From assembly GCA_024742875.1 (NCBI GenBank), contig JANSXP010000033.1:1-64000 (forward strand): a stretch of 64,000 nucleotides of DNA. Direction: 5' to 3'. Below are positions 45,053 through 53,624 of the stretch, piece by piece (position 1 is the stretch's first letter; every line of letters starts with the position of its first letter). A program made the position numbers and the translations under genes. The stretch comes from Planctomycetaceae bacterium. Its GTDB lineage: Bacteria > Planctomycetota > Planctomycetia > Planctomycetales > Planctomycetaceae. The notes below the pieces were generated by a model. The model did no database searches. It was not told the origin of the DNA and saw nothing but the letters and a program-made list of their open reading frames with translations.

Positions 45053-47710
45053 TTACCGTGCCTTCGAGCTGCCTTCAATCACGGGGCGATGGGCGGGCAA
45101 CTGGGCTTTGAAGTCGCCCAGGCTTTGCCAGTGCAGCCGCTGTTCGAGATCAACTTCGGCGATGGCCATGGTGCCGAATTCACTGGCGGCCGCCAGCATG
45201 GAACCGTCGTGCCCGTAAATGGCCGAGCGAATCCAGTTGCTGTCAGACGATGTGTACGTGCTGCTGACCACATACACATGATTCTCGCAGGCCCGGGCCT
45301 GGGCCAGCAGCGGATTGCAGCCCCACACCGGCCACGCGATGATCTCCGCGCCGTTGTTGGCCAGTTCGCGGGCAACTTCCGGAAAGAAGCCGTCGTAGCA
45401 GATCATCATGCCCAGTTTGCCGAAGCGGGTTTGAAACACCGGTAGCTCGTCGCCCGGTGTCAGTCCCGCTTCAATTTCGCCGCGTGGCAGTGTGACCTTG
45501 CGATACTTGCCCACCAGATTGCCATCCGGGCCCAGCAGCACCGACGTGTTGTAGACCAGGTGCTGATCGCGTTCGATCAGGCCCGCCACGATGTACGTGT
45601 TGTGCGCTTTGGCCAGCTTGCCAAAATACTTTGAGGAGGGACCGGGGATGGATTCCGCGCAGTCCACATGCGTGCGGCCGGACTTGTAGTAGGTGAGAGT
45701 CTCCGGCAGGACCAAAAGGTCGACCTTTTCACGCTGTGCCTGGGCGACGAAGCGGGCAAACTGCTCACACTTCTCCGCATTGGTGGAACCTGTCTGCGGT
45801 CGATAGTGCACGGTGGCAATCCGCACAGGCCGGGTGGGCATTTGGTCGATCGGTTCCAGCCGTATTTCACTCCATCTGGCAGTAGAACCCGGCGTGGCCC
45901 ACCGCAGATGCAGTTCCACGGTGACAGACGCAGCGCCGGTGGGGGCCTCGTACGTGCCGGAGAAACGGAGGCCTTTGTCATCCGGCGTTGCCGCAGGAAA
46001 CTCGGGCTCCGCGCGGACACGGCCGCGTGGTTTCGTCAGGAGTATGGTGGCTTCGTGCTGTCGGTAGACCGGCCTGCCGGCGTTATCTTTCCAGACCAGG
46101 CGTGCCAGTATTTCCCGCCGCGGGTGTTGCTGTCCGGCGGCGTCGCACAGCGCTGAGAATTCGTAGCACTGACCGGGATTCACAGAGAACGTTCGCTCCC
46201 AGAAGCCGCACAGGCCGGCGCGCTCATCGGCCGTGATCGCCAGTGAGCCGTCGGGGTGGGCGTTAAACGTGGGGCGGATTTCGTTGCGCGGTGACGTCGC
46301 CGTCCAGGTGTCTTCCAGGCGACCGCGTCGATGCCGTCGTGTGGTGACTTCCCACTGGTCGTACAGTTCTCTGAGGCGATCAGCATCATCGCGACGCTCG
46401 TCGATCAGGTTCCTCGATTCTCCTTCATCCGCCTGCAGGTCAAACAGATACTCGCGTTCCTGGTCACCTCTGCGATCGACCACATACTTGAGTTCTCCGT
46501 TACGAACGCCCTTCCACACCTGCTGCCCGCGAGGTTTACGCCAGTACAGAGTTCGTGGCTGCGGCTCGGTAGTGAGGGCCTGCAGAATGTTGATGCCGTC
46601 GGGCGGATGAGTGGCGGGAAACGTCACACCCGCCAGGTCGGCAAACGTCTTTGTCCAGTCAAAGGTTAGTGTGGGCAGACCACACGTCGTGCCGGCCGCC
46701 ACGTAACCTGGCCAGCGAATGATGGCCGGCACGCGAATGCCGCCTTCAAACGTGCTCCCCTTGATTCCCCGGTAAGGTGCGTTGCGGGCGCTGCCGGTGC
46801 CGCCGTTGTCGCTGGTAAAGACCACCAGCGTGTTGTCTCCGGCGGCATCCAGCACATCACCAATGCGTTTGTCCATATGTTCGATCATCGCGCGATACAC
46901 TTCGGGCGGAGCCTTTCCCTGCTTCCACAGCTTCGAGTCTTTGGACAGTGGCTGCGGCAATCGATCGCCGGGACCCTGAAACGGCGAGTGCGGGCAGGTG
47001 TACGGCAGATAAATAAACCGAGGCTGGTCGCGAGGCTGGCTGAGATATTCCAGGGCCGCGTCGGTCATCAGGTCCGTGAAGTAGCCGGAACGCTCCACCG
47101 GCTGGCCGTTGTGATAGAGGTTGTACAGATCGGCGTTGTCGGTGAAGTGGAAGTAGTCCATTTCGCCGCCCACGCAATAAAAGGCTTCATCAAAGCCATG
47201 CTGATTGGGGCCGAACTTGTCTTCATAGCCCAGATGCCATTTGCCGAACAGGGCCGTCTGGTAGCCGGATTTTTGCAACAGCGCCGGCAGCGTGGGGAAG
47301 GAATCCGGAAGACCCAGATCGTGCGTTTCCCGCAGCCGGACGGCATCGTCGTAGCGGCCCAGATTGCCCGTGCCGATCGCGCATTCCAGGCCGCCAATCC
47401 ACTGCTGATAGCGACCGGTCAGGAACGCCGCACGTGTGGGCGAACATTCGGCCCCGTTGGCATAGTGGGCCGTGAGTCGCACACCCTCGGCCGCCATTTG
47501 GTCCAGCCGCGGTGTGCGAATGTCTTTGCGGCCATAGCAGCCCAGGTCTCCATAACCGAGATCGTCCGCCAGGATGAAGATGATGTCAGGACGCTGCGAA
47601 GACTGCGTTTCTGTGGCCGCGGCGGTCGAACTGGTCGGCACCATTGTCAGCAGCCACAATAGCGACAAAGCGTGACGGATGGTGGCGTTGTTGAGGCAGA
47701 CAACTGGCAT
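45053..47710 (-). CDS. Sulfatase fused to carbon-nitrogen hydrolase (nitrilase)
   Basis: 885 residues from ATG 47710 with signal peptide (MPVVCLNNATIRHALSLLWL...). Residues ~40-500 are a sulfatase: DIIFILADDLGYGDLGCYG, formylglycine site AECSPTRAAFLTG (Cys89), GKWHLG and FTSDNGG. A ~115-residue beta-sandwich follows (~505-620, FWERTFSVNPGQCYEFSALCDA). Residues ~627-885 form a complete nitrilase/carbon-nitrogen hydrolase with Glu in LPETLTYY (~670), Lys in YRKVTLP (~738) and the nucleophile Cys in MICYDGFFPE (~771). One frame, no break. Such a pairing suggests a substrate with both a sulfate ester and an amide or N-acyl group, such as a sulfated amino sugar; that is inference. Confidence 0.92.
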   Translation of the reverse strand: MPVVCLNNATIRHALSLLWLLTMVPTSSTAAATETQSSQRPDIIFILADDLGYGDLGCYGRKDIRTPRLDQMAAEGVRLTAHYANGAECSPTRAAFLTGRYQQWIGGLECAIGTGNLGRYDDAVRLRETHDLGLPDSFPTLPALLQKSGYQTALFGKWHLGYEDKFGPNQHGFDEAFYCVGGEMDYFHFTDNADLYNLYHNGQPVERSGYFTDLMTDAALEYLSQPRDQPRFIYLPYTCPHSPFQGPGDRLPQPLSKDSKLWKQGKAPPEVYRAMIEHMDKRIGDVLDAAGDNTLVVFTSDNGGTGSARNAPYRGIKGSTFEGGIRVPAIIRWPGYVAAGTTCGLPTLTFDWTKTFADLAGVTFPATHPPDGINILQALTTEPQPRTLYWRKPRGQQVWKGVRNGELKYVVDRRGDQEREYLFDLQADEGESRNLIDERRDDADRLRELYDQWEVTTRRHRRGRLEDTWTATSPRNEIRPTFNAHPDGSLAITADERAGLCGFWERTFSVNPGQCYEFSALCDAAGQQHPRREILARLVWKDNAGRPVYRQHEATILLTKPRGRVRAEPEFPAATPDDKGLRFSGTYEAPTGAASVTVELHLRWATPGSTARWSEIRLEPIDQMPTRPVRIATVHYRPQTGSTNAEKCEQFARFVAQAQREKVDLLVLPETLTYYKSGRTHVDCAESIPGPSSKYFGKLAKAHNTYIVAGLIERDQHLVYNTSVLLGPDGNLVGKYRKVTLPRGEIEAGLTPGDELPVFQTRFGKLGMMICYDGFFPEVARELANNGAEIIAWPVWGCNPLLAQARACENHVYVVSSTYTSSDSNWIRSAIYGHDGSMLAAASEFGTMAIAEVDLEQRLHWQSLGDFKAQLPAHRPVIEGSSKAR

Positions 47711-47931
47711 GGCAGCTTCTCACAGTGCGGCAAGCGTGTGGCGGGCGGGCCTTAGCGGGCCTGATGAAGTGGGGCCGATGGGAGTGGACCTGATGAGAGT
47801 GTATCGCGGCCAGCGTGCTCCGCCCACTATCCGCAAACAGCGTGGCGAGCGTCCTTGCGATTGTTGGTCGTGCGACGATTTCGGTAAGCTTGTTCTCTAC
47901 CCGTACGTGTTTTCGTCAGCAGGATAGACCG

Positions 47932-48687
47932 ATGGCAACCGTGGTGCGCAGCTTTCTCTGGATCACGCTACTCAACGTCTCTGTCGGTTTGTCCAGTTCC
48001 GCGTCGGAAAAGCTGACCGCGTGTGGCTGGGTGCCAGGTGACGCCTTTTTTGCGGCTTCCGGGTTTCGCACAGAAGGTGGAGCAGAGAACATGGCGCTGG
48101 TGTTTGTGGACATCTCGCTGCAGGGAACGCCCGCGTTTCGCGACTACGCCGGATTTCATTTTCTGAAGGTCACCGGTGAAATCACACCAGTGCTTGCCGC
48201 GTTACGCCGTGTGCCAGCGCCGCCGGAAGATCTGTTCTTCCTGGTCTACAACAAGGCGTTCCTGCACAGTCAGGGGCGGTTCGGTCTGAAGTACAACGAA
48301 GACTGGTTCCGACCACCACAGCAGGCGGCGACACAGCGAAAGTCATTTCCGGCGACAGGCTGTTACACGTCATTAGTCAACGGGGCCGAAGCCGTGCAAC
48401 TGGACTGGAGACTGAGTGCTCGCTTTGAAGGGCTCACGGCCAAACTGCCGCAGGAGGTCACCGACTGGGCGCGGCCCGGGGAACTGATCAGAACGCCCGC
48501 TCACATTCCCGTCACGCAAATCGCGGTTGTTGTGGTGCGAAGATCGGACATCGAAAAGTTGTGCCTGAAACGCGAAACGGTCTCTGCCTGGGTGATCGAA
48601 CACAGCGGCGCGACGTTGACGCTCACCTACAAACAAGGGCAGCGAAAACTGGCTGCCGGAATGCAGGGTGACGAAGCTTCGCGCTGA
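47932..48687 (+). CDS. Secreted protein of unknown function
   Basis: 251 residues from ATG 47932 (MATVVRSFLWITLLNVSVGL), with AGGA about 8 bases upstream and a signal peptide ending near SSSA. The body has GYT-like strands (ALVFVDISLQGTPAFRDYAGFHF) and ends in TLTLTYKQGQRKLAAG; the overall pattern suggests a beta-sandwich but no family was recognised. Divergent from the sulfatase-nitrilase fusion and possibly expressed with it. A bulged hairpin follows the stop. Confidence 0.65.
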   Translation: MATVVRSFLWITLLNVSVGLSSSASEKLTACGWVPGDAFFAASGFRTEGGAENMALVFVDISLQGTPAFRDYAGFHFLKVTGEITPVLAALRRVPAPPEDLFFLVYNKAFLHSQGRFGLKYNEDWFRPPQQAATQRKSFPATGCYTSLVNGAEAVQLDWRLSARFEGLTAKLPQEVTDWARPGELIRTPAHIPVTQIAVVVVRRSDIEKLCLKRETVSAWVIEHSGATLTLTYKQGQRKLAAGMQGDEASR

Positions 48688-48688
48688 C

Positions 48689-48712
48689 GGGAAAGTGGCT
48701 CAGCCGCTTCCC
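48689..48712. terminator. Bidirectional terminator-like hairpin
   Basis: GGGAAAGTGGC (48689-48699) pairs with GCCGCTTCCC (48703-48712) around a TCA loop, with one bulged A and one G-U pair. It lies between convergent genes (stops at 48687 and 48722). There is no clear T-run on either side, so efficiency is uncertain. Confidence 0.45.
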
Positions 48713-48721
48713 GCGGTCTGT

Positions 48722-48925
48722 CTAATCGTCGGAAGAATCCTTGTTTTCCTCGGCCTGCTTCTTCTTCAACGTCCAGATCAGAGCGCCGGCGACACAGACG
48801 ATCACGGCAATGTCGATGATGGCGTCGGTTCCGATACCACTGCCTTCTCCATCAGGCGTTGAAGATTGAGCCAATGTGACCAGACCGCGGGAAATGGCGG
48901 TCGCAAGTGAAGAGGGGACGAGCAT
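48722..48925 (-). CDS. Small single-pass membrane protein
   Basis: 67 residues from ATG 48925 (MLVPSSLATAISRGLVTLAQ). One transmembrane helix (IIDIAVIVCVAGALIWTLKKK) followed by a highly charged tail (QAEENKDSSDD). A Gly/Ser-rich linker precedes the helix. No ribosome binding site is obvious. Plausible small membrane protein; no family recognised. Confidence 0.55.
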   Translation of the reverse strand: MLVPSSLATAISRGLVTLAQSSTPDGEGSGIGTDAIIDIAVIVCVAGALIWTLKKKQAEENKDSSDD

Positions 48926-49060
48926 TGCTGGAGTCTTTGTAACAGAGGGCGATGACCCGAGAGTTGTACTTGTTCGGTGGCTGGAAAGCTCGCCTTTGGC
49001 CAGCCTGGTGTGTCACTGGTGTGGATCCCTACATGATCGTGCGGTGATAGCGCCGTGACT

Positions 49061-49144
49061 GTGTCGTGTGTCGTGTGTCGTGTGTCGTGTGCCGTGTGTT
49101 GTGTGTTGTGTGCCGTGTGCCGTGTGCCGTGTGCCGTGTGCCGA
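49061..49144. repeat. Tandem 7-bp repeat, 12 units (GTGTCGT/GTGCCGT)
   Basis: Twelve head-to-tail heptamers: four GTGTCGT, GTGCCGT, two GTGTTGT, four GTGCCGT, and a final GTGCCGA. The first copies and the later copies are separate variant blocks, suggesting local expansion. It lies about 115 bases before the OPT transporter gene, in a 333-base gap that holds no other feature I can support. Confidence 0.9.
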
Positions 49145-49259
49145 GTGGCGGAAACTTGTTTGTCAGGGGCCGCGCTGTCGCTGTATCCCCGCTCACAGGA
49201 TCGGTAAACTCCACTGCCAACGCATATTTTCCGCCAGAGGTCCAGACGGCAAATCGCTC

Positions 49260-51206
49260 ATGTCAGACACCAATAAAGACGCCAGTCGCTATGTCGCGAA
49301 ATCTACCGACAGCAGTTCCCAGGACAGCGACTCTGGAGTGCGGCCGGAGATTACGCTGCGTGTGATCGTGCTGGGTGTGGTGCTGTCCATTGTGATGGGC
49401 GCTGCGAATGTCTATGTAGGCCTGAAGGCTGGCATGACGGTTTCCGCGTCGATACCGGCGGCCGTGATGGCGATGCTGCTGTTTCGGCTGCTGTTCAAAA
49501 ACTCGTCCATTCTGGAAGCCAACCAGGTGCAGACCTGTGCTTCCGCGGGAGAGTCTCTGGCGGCCGGGATCATCTTTACGATGCCGGCGATGCTGCTGAT
49601 TGGCTACTGGCAGGATTTTGACTTCTGGACTGTCACCATTGTGGCGTTCACCGGAGGTCTGCTGGGTATCCTGTTTATGATTCCCATGCGGGAAGTGTTT
49701 GTTGTCAACAACGACGAGCTGAAGTATCCCGAAGGCATCGCCTGCGCGGCCGTGCTGCAGGCTGGAGACAGCGGTGCCGAAGATGGCGCTGCAAAGAGTC
49801 TGATTGTCGGTGGTGTGCTGGGAGGCGTGGTCAAACTGGTGGGCGGCTTTCTGGGGCTGCTCAGCGGTAGTTTGGAAACGGCCGCGATTTCCGGGTCACG
49901 CATCTTCTACTTTGGCGGTGACTTGTCGCCGATGCTGGTGGCCGTGGGATTGATCGTGCGACTCAACGTGGCGATTCTGATCTTCATTGGCGGAGCTTTG
50001 GCGTGGCTGATCGGCATCCCCCTGATCGGCGGCGGCGATGCCACGGCGCAGGAGGGGGCCGTCGAGCAGGCCTTTGGAATCTGGAGCAGTCAGATTCGCT
50101 ATGTGGGCGTGGGGGCGATGGTTGTGGGGGGCTTTGCCTCGCTGATCTCTGTTCGCAAAGGTCTGTGGGCCGCCGTTACGCACCTGGCGTCCGGCTTTTC
50201 GGCGGAGCGGCGGAATGTCGAAGACAGCCAGCGAGATATTCCGACCTCCGCGATTGTGGGACTGGGGCTGCTGTGTGTTGGGTTGCTCGCATTCGTCAAC
50301 TTCCGCTTCACGCAGAACGTGGGCATCACCACGCTGGCGACAATGGTCATGCTGCTGATGGGCTTCTTCTTTACGGCAGTCGCCAGTTACATTGTGGGGC
50401 TGGTCGGCAACTCCAACAGTCCGGTTTCCGGCATGACAATCACGGCTGTGCTGGTCGCCGGCGCGATGCTTTGGCTGTTCAATTATTCCGGCATGCAGGC
50501 GATGGTGTCGACGCTGGGGATCGCTGCCATTGTGTGCTGTGTGGCGTGCACCAGCGGCGATGTGTGCAATGATCTGAAGACCGGATCGATGGTGGGGGCC
50601 TCGCCGTTTCGTCAGCAGATGATGCAAATTCTGGGGGTGCTGGTGGCCTCGTTTGTGATGGCCCCCGTGCTGACCCTGCTGCACGAAAACACGCCCGGTG
50701 GTATCGGCGGCAAGGAGCTGTCGGCCCCGCAGGCAAGTTTGTTTGCCAGCCTTGCGGAAGGCTTTGCTGGAAAAGGACAGTTGCCCTGGGACCTGATTGG
50801 CTGGGGGGCGGCGGTGGGTGTGGTGATTCTGGTGATTGATGAATACCTCAAACGCAGCGGTGCGTCGTTCAGGGCGTATCTGATGCCAATTGCCGTCGGC
50901 ATGTATTTACCGTTCGGCCTGGCGCCCCCCATTCTCATCGGGGGCCTGATTGCCCATTTCTATACTCGTGGCAAACCGGAAGCTGAACACGAAGCGGTGC
51001 TGCATCGCGGCGTGCTGTTTTCGTCGGGGGTGATCGCTGGTGAGGCGCTCACCGCTGTGGCCATTGCCGTGCTGGCAGCCTTCGGGACGCAGTCTCTGGA
51101 CCTGGGGCAGTCGGCGACCGTCACCAATGCTCTTTCCGTGGCAGCGGCGATTGTGAGCGTGATCGCGTTTGTCGTGATGAGCCGACCAACTCCGACAAAG
51201 GGGTGA
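49260..51206 (+). CDS. OPT-family oligopeptide transporter
   Basis: 648 residues from ATG 49260 (MSDTNKDASRYVAKST); the frame is open upstream through the 7-bp repeat but that part is not protein-like. About 14 hydrophobic segments. N-terminal ITLRVIVLGVVLSIVMGAANVYVGLKAGMTVSASIPAAVMAM and EANQVQTCASAGESLAAGIIFTMPA, and GDVCNDLKTGSMVGASPFRQQMMQ, are hallmarks of the bacterial OPT (oligopeptide/metal-chelate transporter) family. Likely imports peptides or metal complexes across the inner membrane. No operon partner on the same strand is close. Confidence 0.92.
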   Translation: MSDTNKDASRYVAKSTDSSSQDSDSGVRPEITLRVIVLGVVLSIVMGAANVYVGLKAGMTVSASIPAAVMAMLLFRLLFKNSSILEANQVQTCASAGESLAAGIIFTMPAMLLIGYWQDFDFWTVTIVAFTGGLLGILFMIPMREVFVVNNDELKYPEGIACAAVLQAGDSGAEDGAAKSLIVGGVLGGVVKLVGGFLGLLSGSLETAAISGSRIFYFGGDLSPMLVAVGLIVRLNVAILIFIGGALAWLIGIPLIGGGDATAQEGAVEQAFGIWSSQIRYVGVGAMVVGGFASLISVRKGLWAAVTHLASGFSAERRNVEDSQRDIPTSAIVGLGLLCVGLLAFVNFRFTQNVGITTLATMVMLLMGFFFTAVASYIVGLVGNSNSPVSGMTITAVLVAGAMLWLFNYSGMQAMVSTLGIAAIVCCVACTSGDVCNDLKTGSMVGASPFRQQMMQILGVLVASFVMAPVLTLLHENTPGGIGGKELSAPQASLFASLAEGFAGKGQLPWDLIGWGAAVGVVILVIDEYLKRSGASFRAYLMPIAVGMYLPFGLAPPILIGGLIAHFYTRGKPEAEHEAVLHRGVLFSSGVIAGEALTAVAIAVLAAFGTQSLDLGQSATVTNALSVAAAIVSVIAFVVMSRPTPTKG

Positions 51207-51420
51207 GGGTGGGATCGCCGGGGTGGCAAGCTGCCGATGTGCTGCGGCGTCGAAGGCATCATGGCTACATGCTTGCCCCAAGTCTGCTGTCGTGTTGCCT
51301 GTTGACCCCTGAGTTGCCTGCGGTTGCTTCGTAGACTCCATGCGCGGCGGCAGTGGCAAAGTGGAATTACCATTCCCGCGTCTCCCGCTTTGGTCACACC
51401 GTTCGAAGGTCGCATGGAAT

Positions 51421-51564
51421 ATGAATGTCCGGTTTGTCCTTGTTTTTGGATTCGCGGCGGCAATCTGTGCGGCGGTCAGCGAAGTGCGTGCCGGCGACTT
51501 CGCTAATGTGAGACTCCCTGAACTGAACGAAGAGGAGGCGCTCGCTCTGGGCCTTCGTCGTTGA
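51421..51564 (+). CDS. Possible 47-residue secreted peptide
   Basis: From ATG 51421: MNVRFVLVFGFAAAICAAVS, a good signal peptide, then a short acidic segment (DFANVRLPELNEEEALALGL). The frame is also open upstream from 51340. The mature peptide would be only about 25 residues. It lies about 125 bases before a clean intrinsic terminator on the same strand, supporting a short transcript. The 215 bases between the OPT stop and this start hold nothing I can support. Confidence 0.4.
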   Translation: MNVRFVLVFGFAAAICAAVSEVRAGDFANVRLPELNEEEALALGLRR

Positions 51565-51691
51565 AGGTCTCCGAATCGACGGTTGTTATTCCCAGTGAGA
51601 GCCCCGCGACTGACAGGACCCAGGCACTCCGCCAATGTGAACGCCGTGTCAACGGTAGGCGTATCTGGAGTTGCCACTTTGCTGGAGTGAC

Positions 51692-51728
51692 TGTTCGCCC
51701 GGTGACCTCTGGGCGAACAGGCCTTTTG
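51692..51728 (+). terminator. Rho-independent terminator
   Basis: CTGTTCGCCC (51692-51701) pairs perfectly with GGGCGAACAG (51712-51721) around a 10-base loop, followed by GCCTTTT. It ends the short transcript of the upstream small peptide or an ncRNA. The following 320 bases to the squalene-cyclase-repeat gene contain two small adjacent stems (GTGGCG/CGCCAC at 51856-51874 and TGGCGA/TCGCCA at 51877-51893) and no gene. Confidence 0.75.
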
Positions 51729-52051
51729 CGTGCACGTTTTCGTCCTGACGCAGGAACGTCAAACGGAACGGCCGTGCAGTGCGGTGAGCATGCGATCAAC
51801 ACGGGGCGAATGGGAGTGACAGGTTGACGCGGTGTCAGCCAAACGGGTGTCTGCTGTGGCGAATGATCCGCCACTGTGGCGATGGCTTCGCCAGTGAGGG
51901 CGCGTCTGCTGGGCAGCCCGCCGGACAATCCTGCGGTGCTGGAATTGGCGCATCATTTGCGGTGCGGTGGTTGTCGTGCGCCTTCCGCTCACGACGTTTG
52001 ACCGTCCGGCCTTCCGTGGGGTGGTATGTCCGCATGTTCCAGGAGAAATTC

Positions 52052-53122
52052 ATGCTTCGTCTCGCCGTTCTGACTGCACTGTCACTCACGTTCCTGTCAT
52101 CAGCCACAGCCGACTCAAAGCTGCAGACCATGCGACAGCGGGCGATTCGTTTCCTGCGAATGACCCAGAACCCGGATGGGTCATGGACAGAACGTAACCT
52201 TGTTGGCGTGACGGGACTGGTGACAAAATCGCTGCTGGATTCGGGCGTGCCGGCTGACGATCCCGACGTGGCTCAGGCCATCGCTCATCTGCGGGCTCAT
52301 CAAAAGCCGGATGGCGGCTTTTACGCCAAAGACAGTCTGCAGCGAAACTACGAGACCTGCATCACGGTCATGGTGCTGACGACCGCCGACGCGGAGAAAT
52401 ACCAACCGCAGATCAAACGGGCCGAAGCCTTCCTGCGGGAACTGCAATGGGATGCGGGCGAAGGCATTGAATCGTCTGATCCTGGCTGGGGCGGTGGAGG
52501 GTACGGCAAACACGAGCGGCCCGATCTGTCCAACACTCAGTATCTGCTGGAAGCACTGACGGCTGCGGGGGTGCCGGACGATGATCCGGCCATTCAGCGA
52601 ATCAAGACGTTTGTGTCACGCACTCAGAACTTCGAATCGAGTGCGAACGACACGCCGTTCGCTGCGAAGATCAACGACGGCGGCTTCTATTACACTCCCG
52701 CAGCGGGGGGAGAATCCAAAGCGGGCGTCACAGCCGATGGAGGACTGCGGTCCTATGGCAGCATGACGTACGCCGGATTGAAGAGTCTGATCTATGCCGG
52801 CCTGTCGCCGGATGATCCCCGGGTGCTGGCCGCGCAGAACTGGATTCGGCAGCACTATACACTGGCGGAAAACCCAGGCATGGCGGCCCAGGGGCTGTAC
52901 TATTACTTTCACACGTTCGGCAAAACGATGTCGACGCTGGGCAACGATGAGTTTGTCGACGCCAGCGGCAAGTCACACAACTGGAAAGCCGAGTTGACGG
53001 TGCGGCTGGCCGCTCTGCAGAAGCCCAACGGCAGCTGGATCAATCCGCAGGACCGCTGGTACGAAGGCGATCCCAATCTGGTGACCGCCTACAGTCTGCT
53101 GGCACTGAGTTTTTGTGATTGA
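52052..53122 (+). CDS. Secreted prenyltransferase/squalene-cyclase repeat protein
   Basis: 356 residues from ATG 52052, with a strong AGGAG site 6 bases upstream. Signal peptide MLRLAVLTALSLTFLSSATA. Repeats of the terpene-cyclase/prenyltransferase alpha-alpha barrel type: LRMTQNPDGSW, LRAHQKPDGGF, DPGWGGGGYGKHERPDLSNTQYLLEAL, and LAALQKPNGSWINP. The catalytic DxDDTA of squalene-hopene cyclases is not present, so this is one of the many secreted planctomycete relatives with unknown, probably non-cyclase, function. Confidence 0.85.
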   Translation: MLRLAVLTALSLTFLSSATADSKLQTMRQRAIRFLRMTQNPDGSWTERNLVGVTGLVTKSLLDSGVPADDPDVAQAIAHLRAHQKPDGGFYAKDSLQRNYETCITVMVLTTADAEKYQPQIKRAEAFLRELQWDAGEGIESSDPGWGGGGYGKHERPDLSNTQYLLEALTAAGVPDDDPAIQRIKTFVSRTQNFESSANDTPFAAKINDGGFYYTPAAGGESKAGVTADGGLRSYGSMTYAGLKSLIYAGLSPDDPRVLAAQNWIRQHYTLAENPGMAAQGLYYYFHTFGKTMSTLGNDEFVDASGKSHNWKAELTVRLAALQKPNGSWINPQDRWYEGDPNLVTAYSLLALSFCD

Positions 53123-53206
53123 TGATAGCCGGCGACAGCGAGCCAGCGGCATCGGGCTGAGAAATGCGGCCCGCTCGTTTTTGCCGTTTTGCCCCGGGGC
53201 CTGAGG

Positions 53207-53560
53207 CTACTGTGCCGGCAGCTGCCAGAATCCCGTCTGAATCCCGTCCTGCATGACGATGGCACACTGACCATGATTGGGCAGCTCCATGGGTGGCAGA
53301 GCCACATCGGCCCCGGCCTCATCGGCAGCAGCGACGGCAGCAGCGATGTCTTCGACCAGAAAGTATGGTCGCACAATGGGCTCTTCCTGTTCGTGCATGG
53401 GAGCCCGCACGCCCACCATGCTGCCATCCTTCATGTCGGCCGTCCGTGCATTGCCGAGAAACGGATTGGGTTCAGAAAACGTAACGCCCTGAACGGCCGC
53501 ATAGTTTGCGCAGGTGGCATCGACAGACGGAGTGACAATTTCGAGGTAGTGGATCTGCAT
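53207..53560 (-). CDS. Glyoxalase/bleomycin-resistance (VOC) family protein
   Basis: 117 residues from ATG 53560, AAGGG 6 bases upstream. A single VOC module: MQIHYLEIVTPSVDATCANY starts the first beta-alpha-beta-beta-beta unit, and RPYFLVEDIAAAVAAADEAGADVALPPMELPNHGQCAIVMQDG the second. The usual metal-binding His/Glu positions appear mixed, so activity is not certain. Often such proteins act as dimers in lactoylglutathione-like or other small-molecule chemistry. No signal peptide. On the same strand as, and about 60 bases beyond, the phosphodiesterase-like gene. Confidence 0.8.
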   Translation of the reverse strand: MQIHYLEIVTPSVDATCANYAAVQGVTFSEPNPFLGNARTADMKDGSMVGVRAPMHEQEEPIVRPYFLVEDIAAAVAAADEAGADVALPPMELPNHGQCAIVMQDGIQTGFWQLPAQ

Positions 53561-53624
53561 GGCTGGGCCCTTAATGGTCTTGAATGATCGCCAGCAGGGT
53601 AGGCATCAGGAAAGAAAATTCCAG

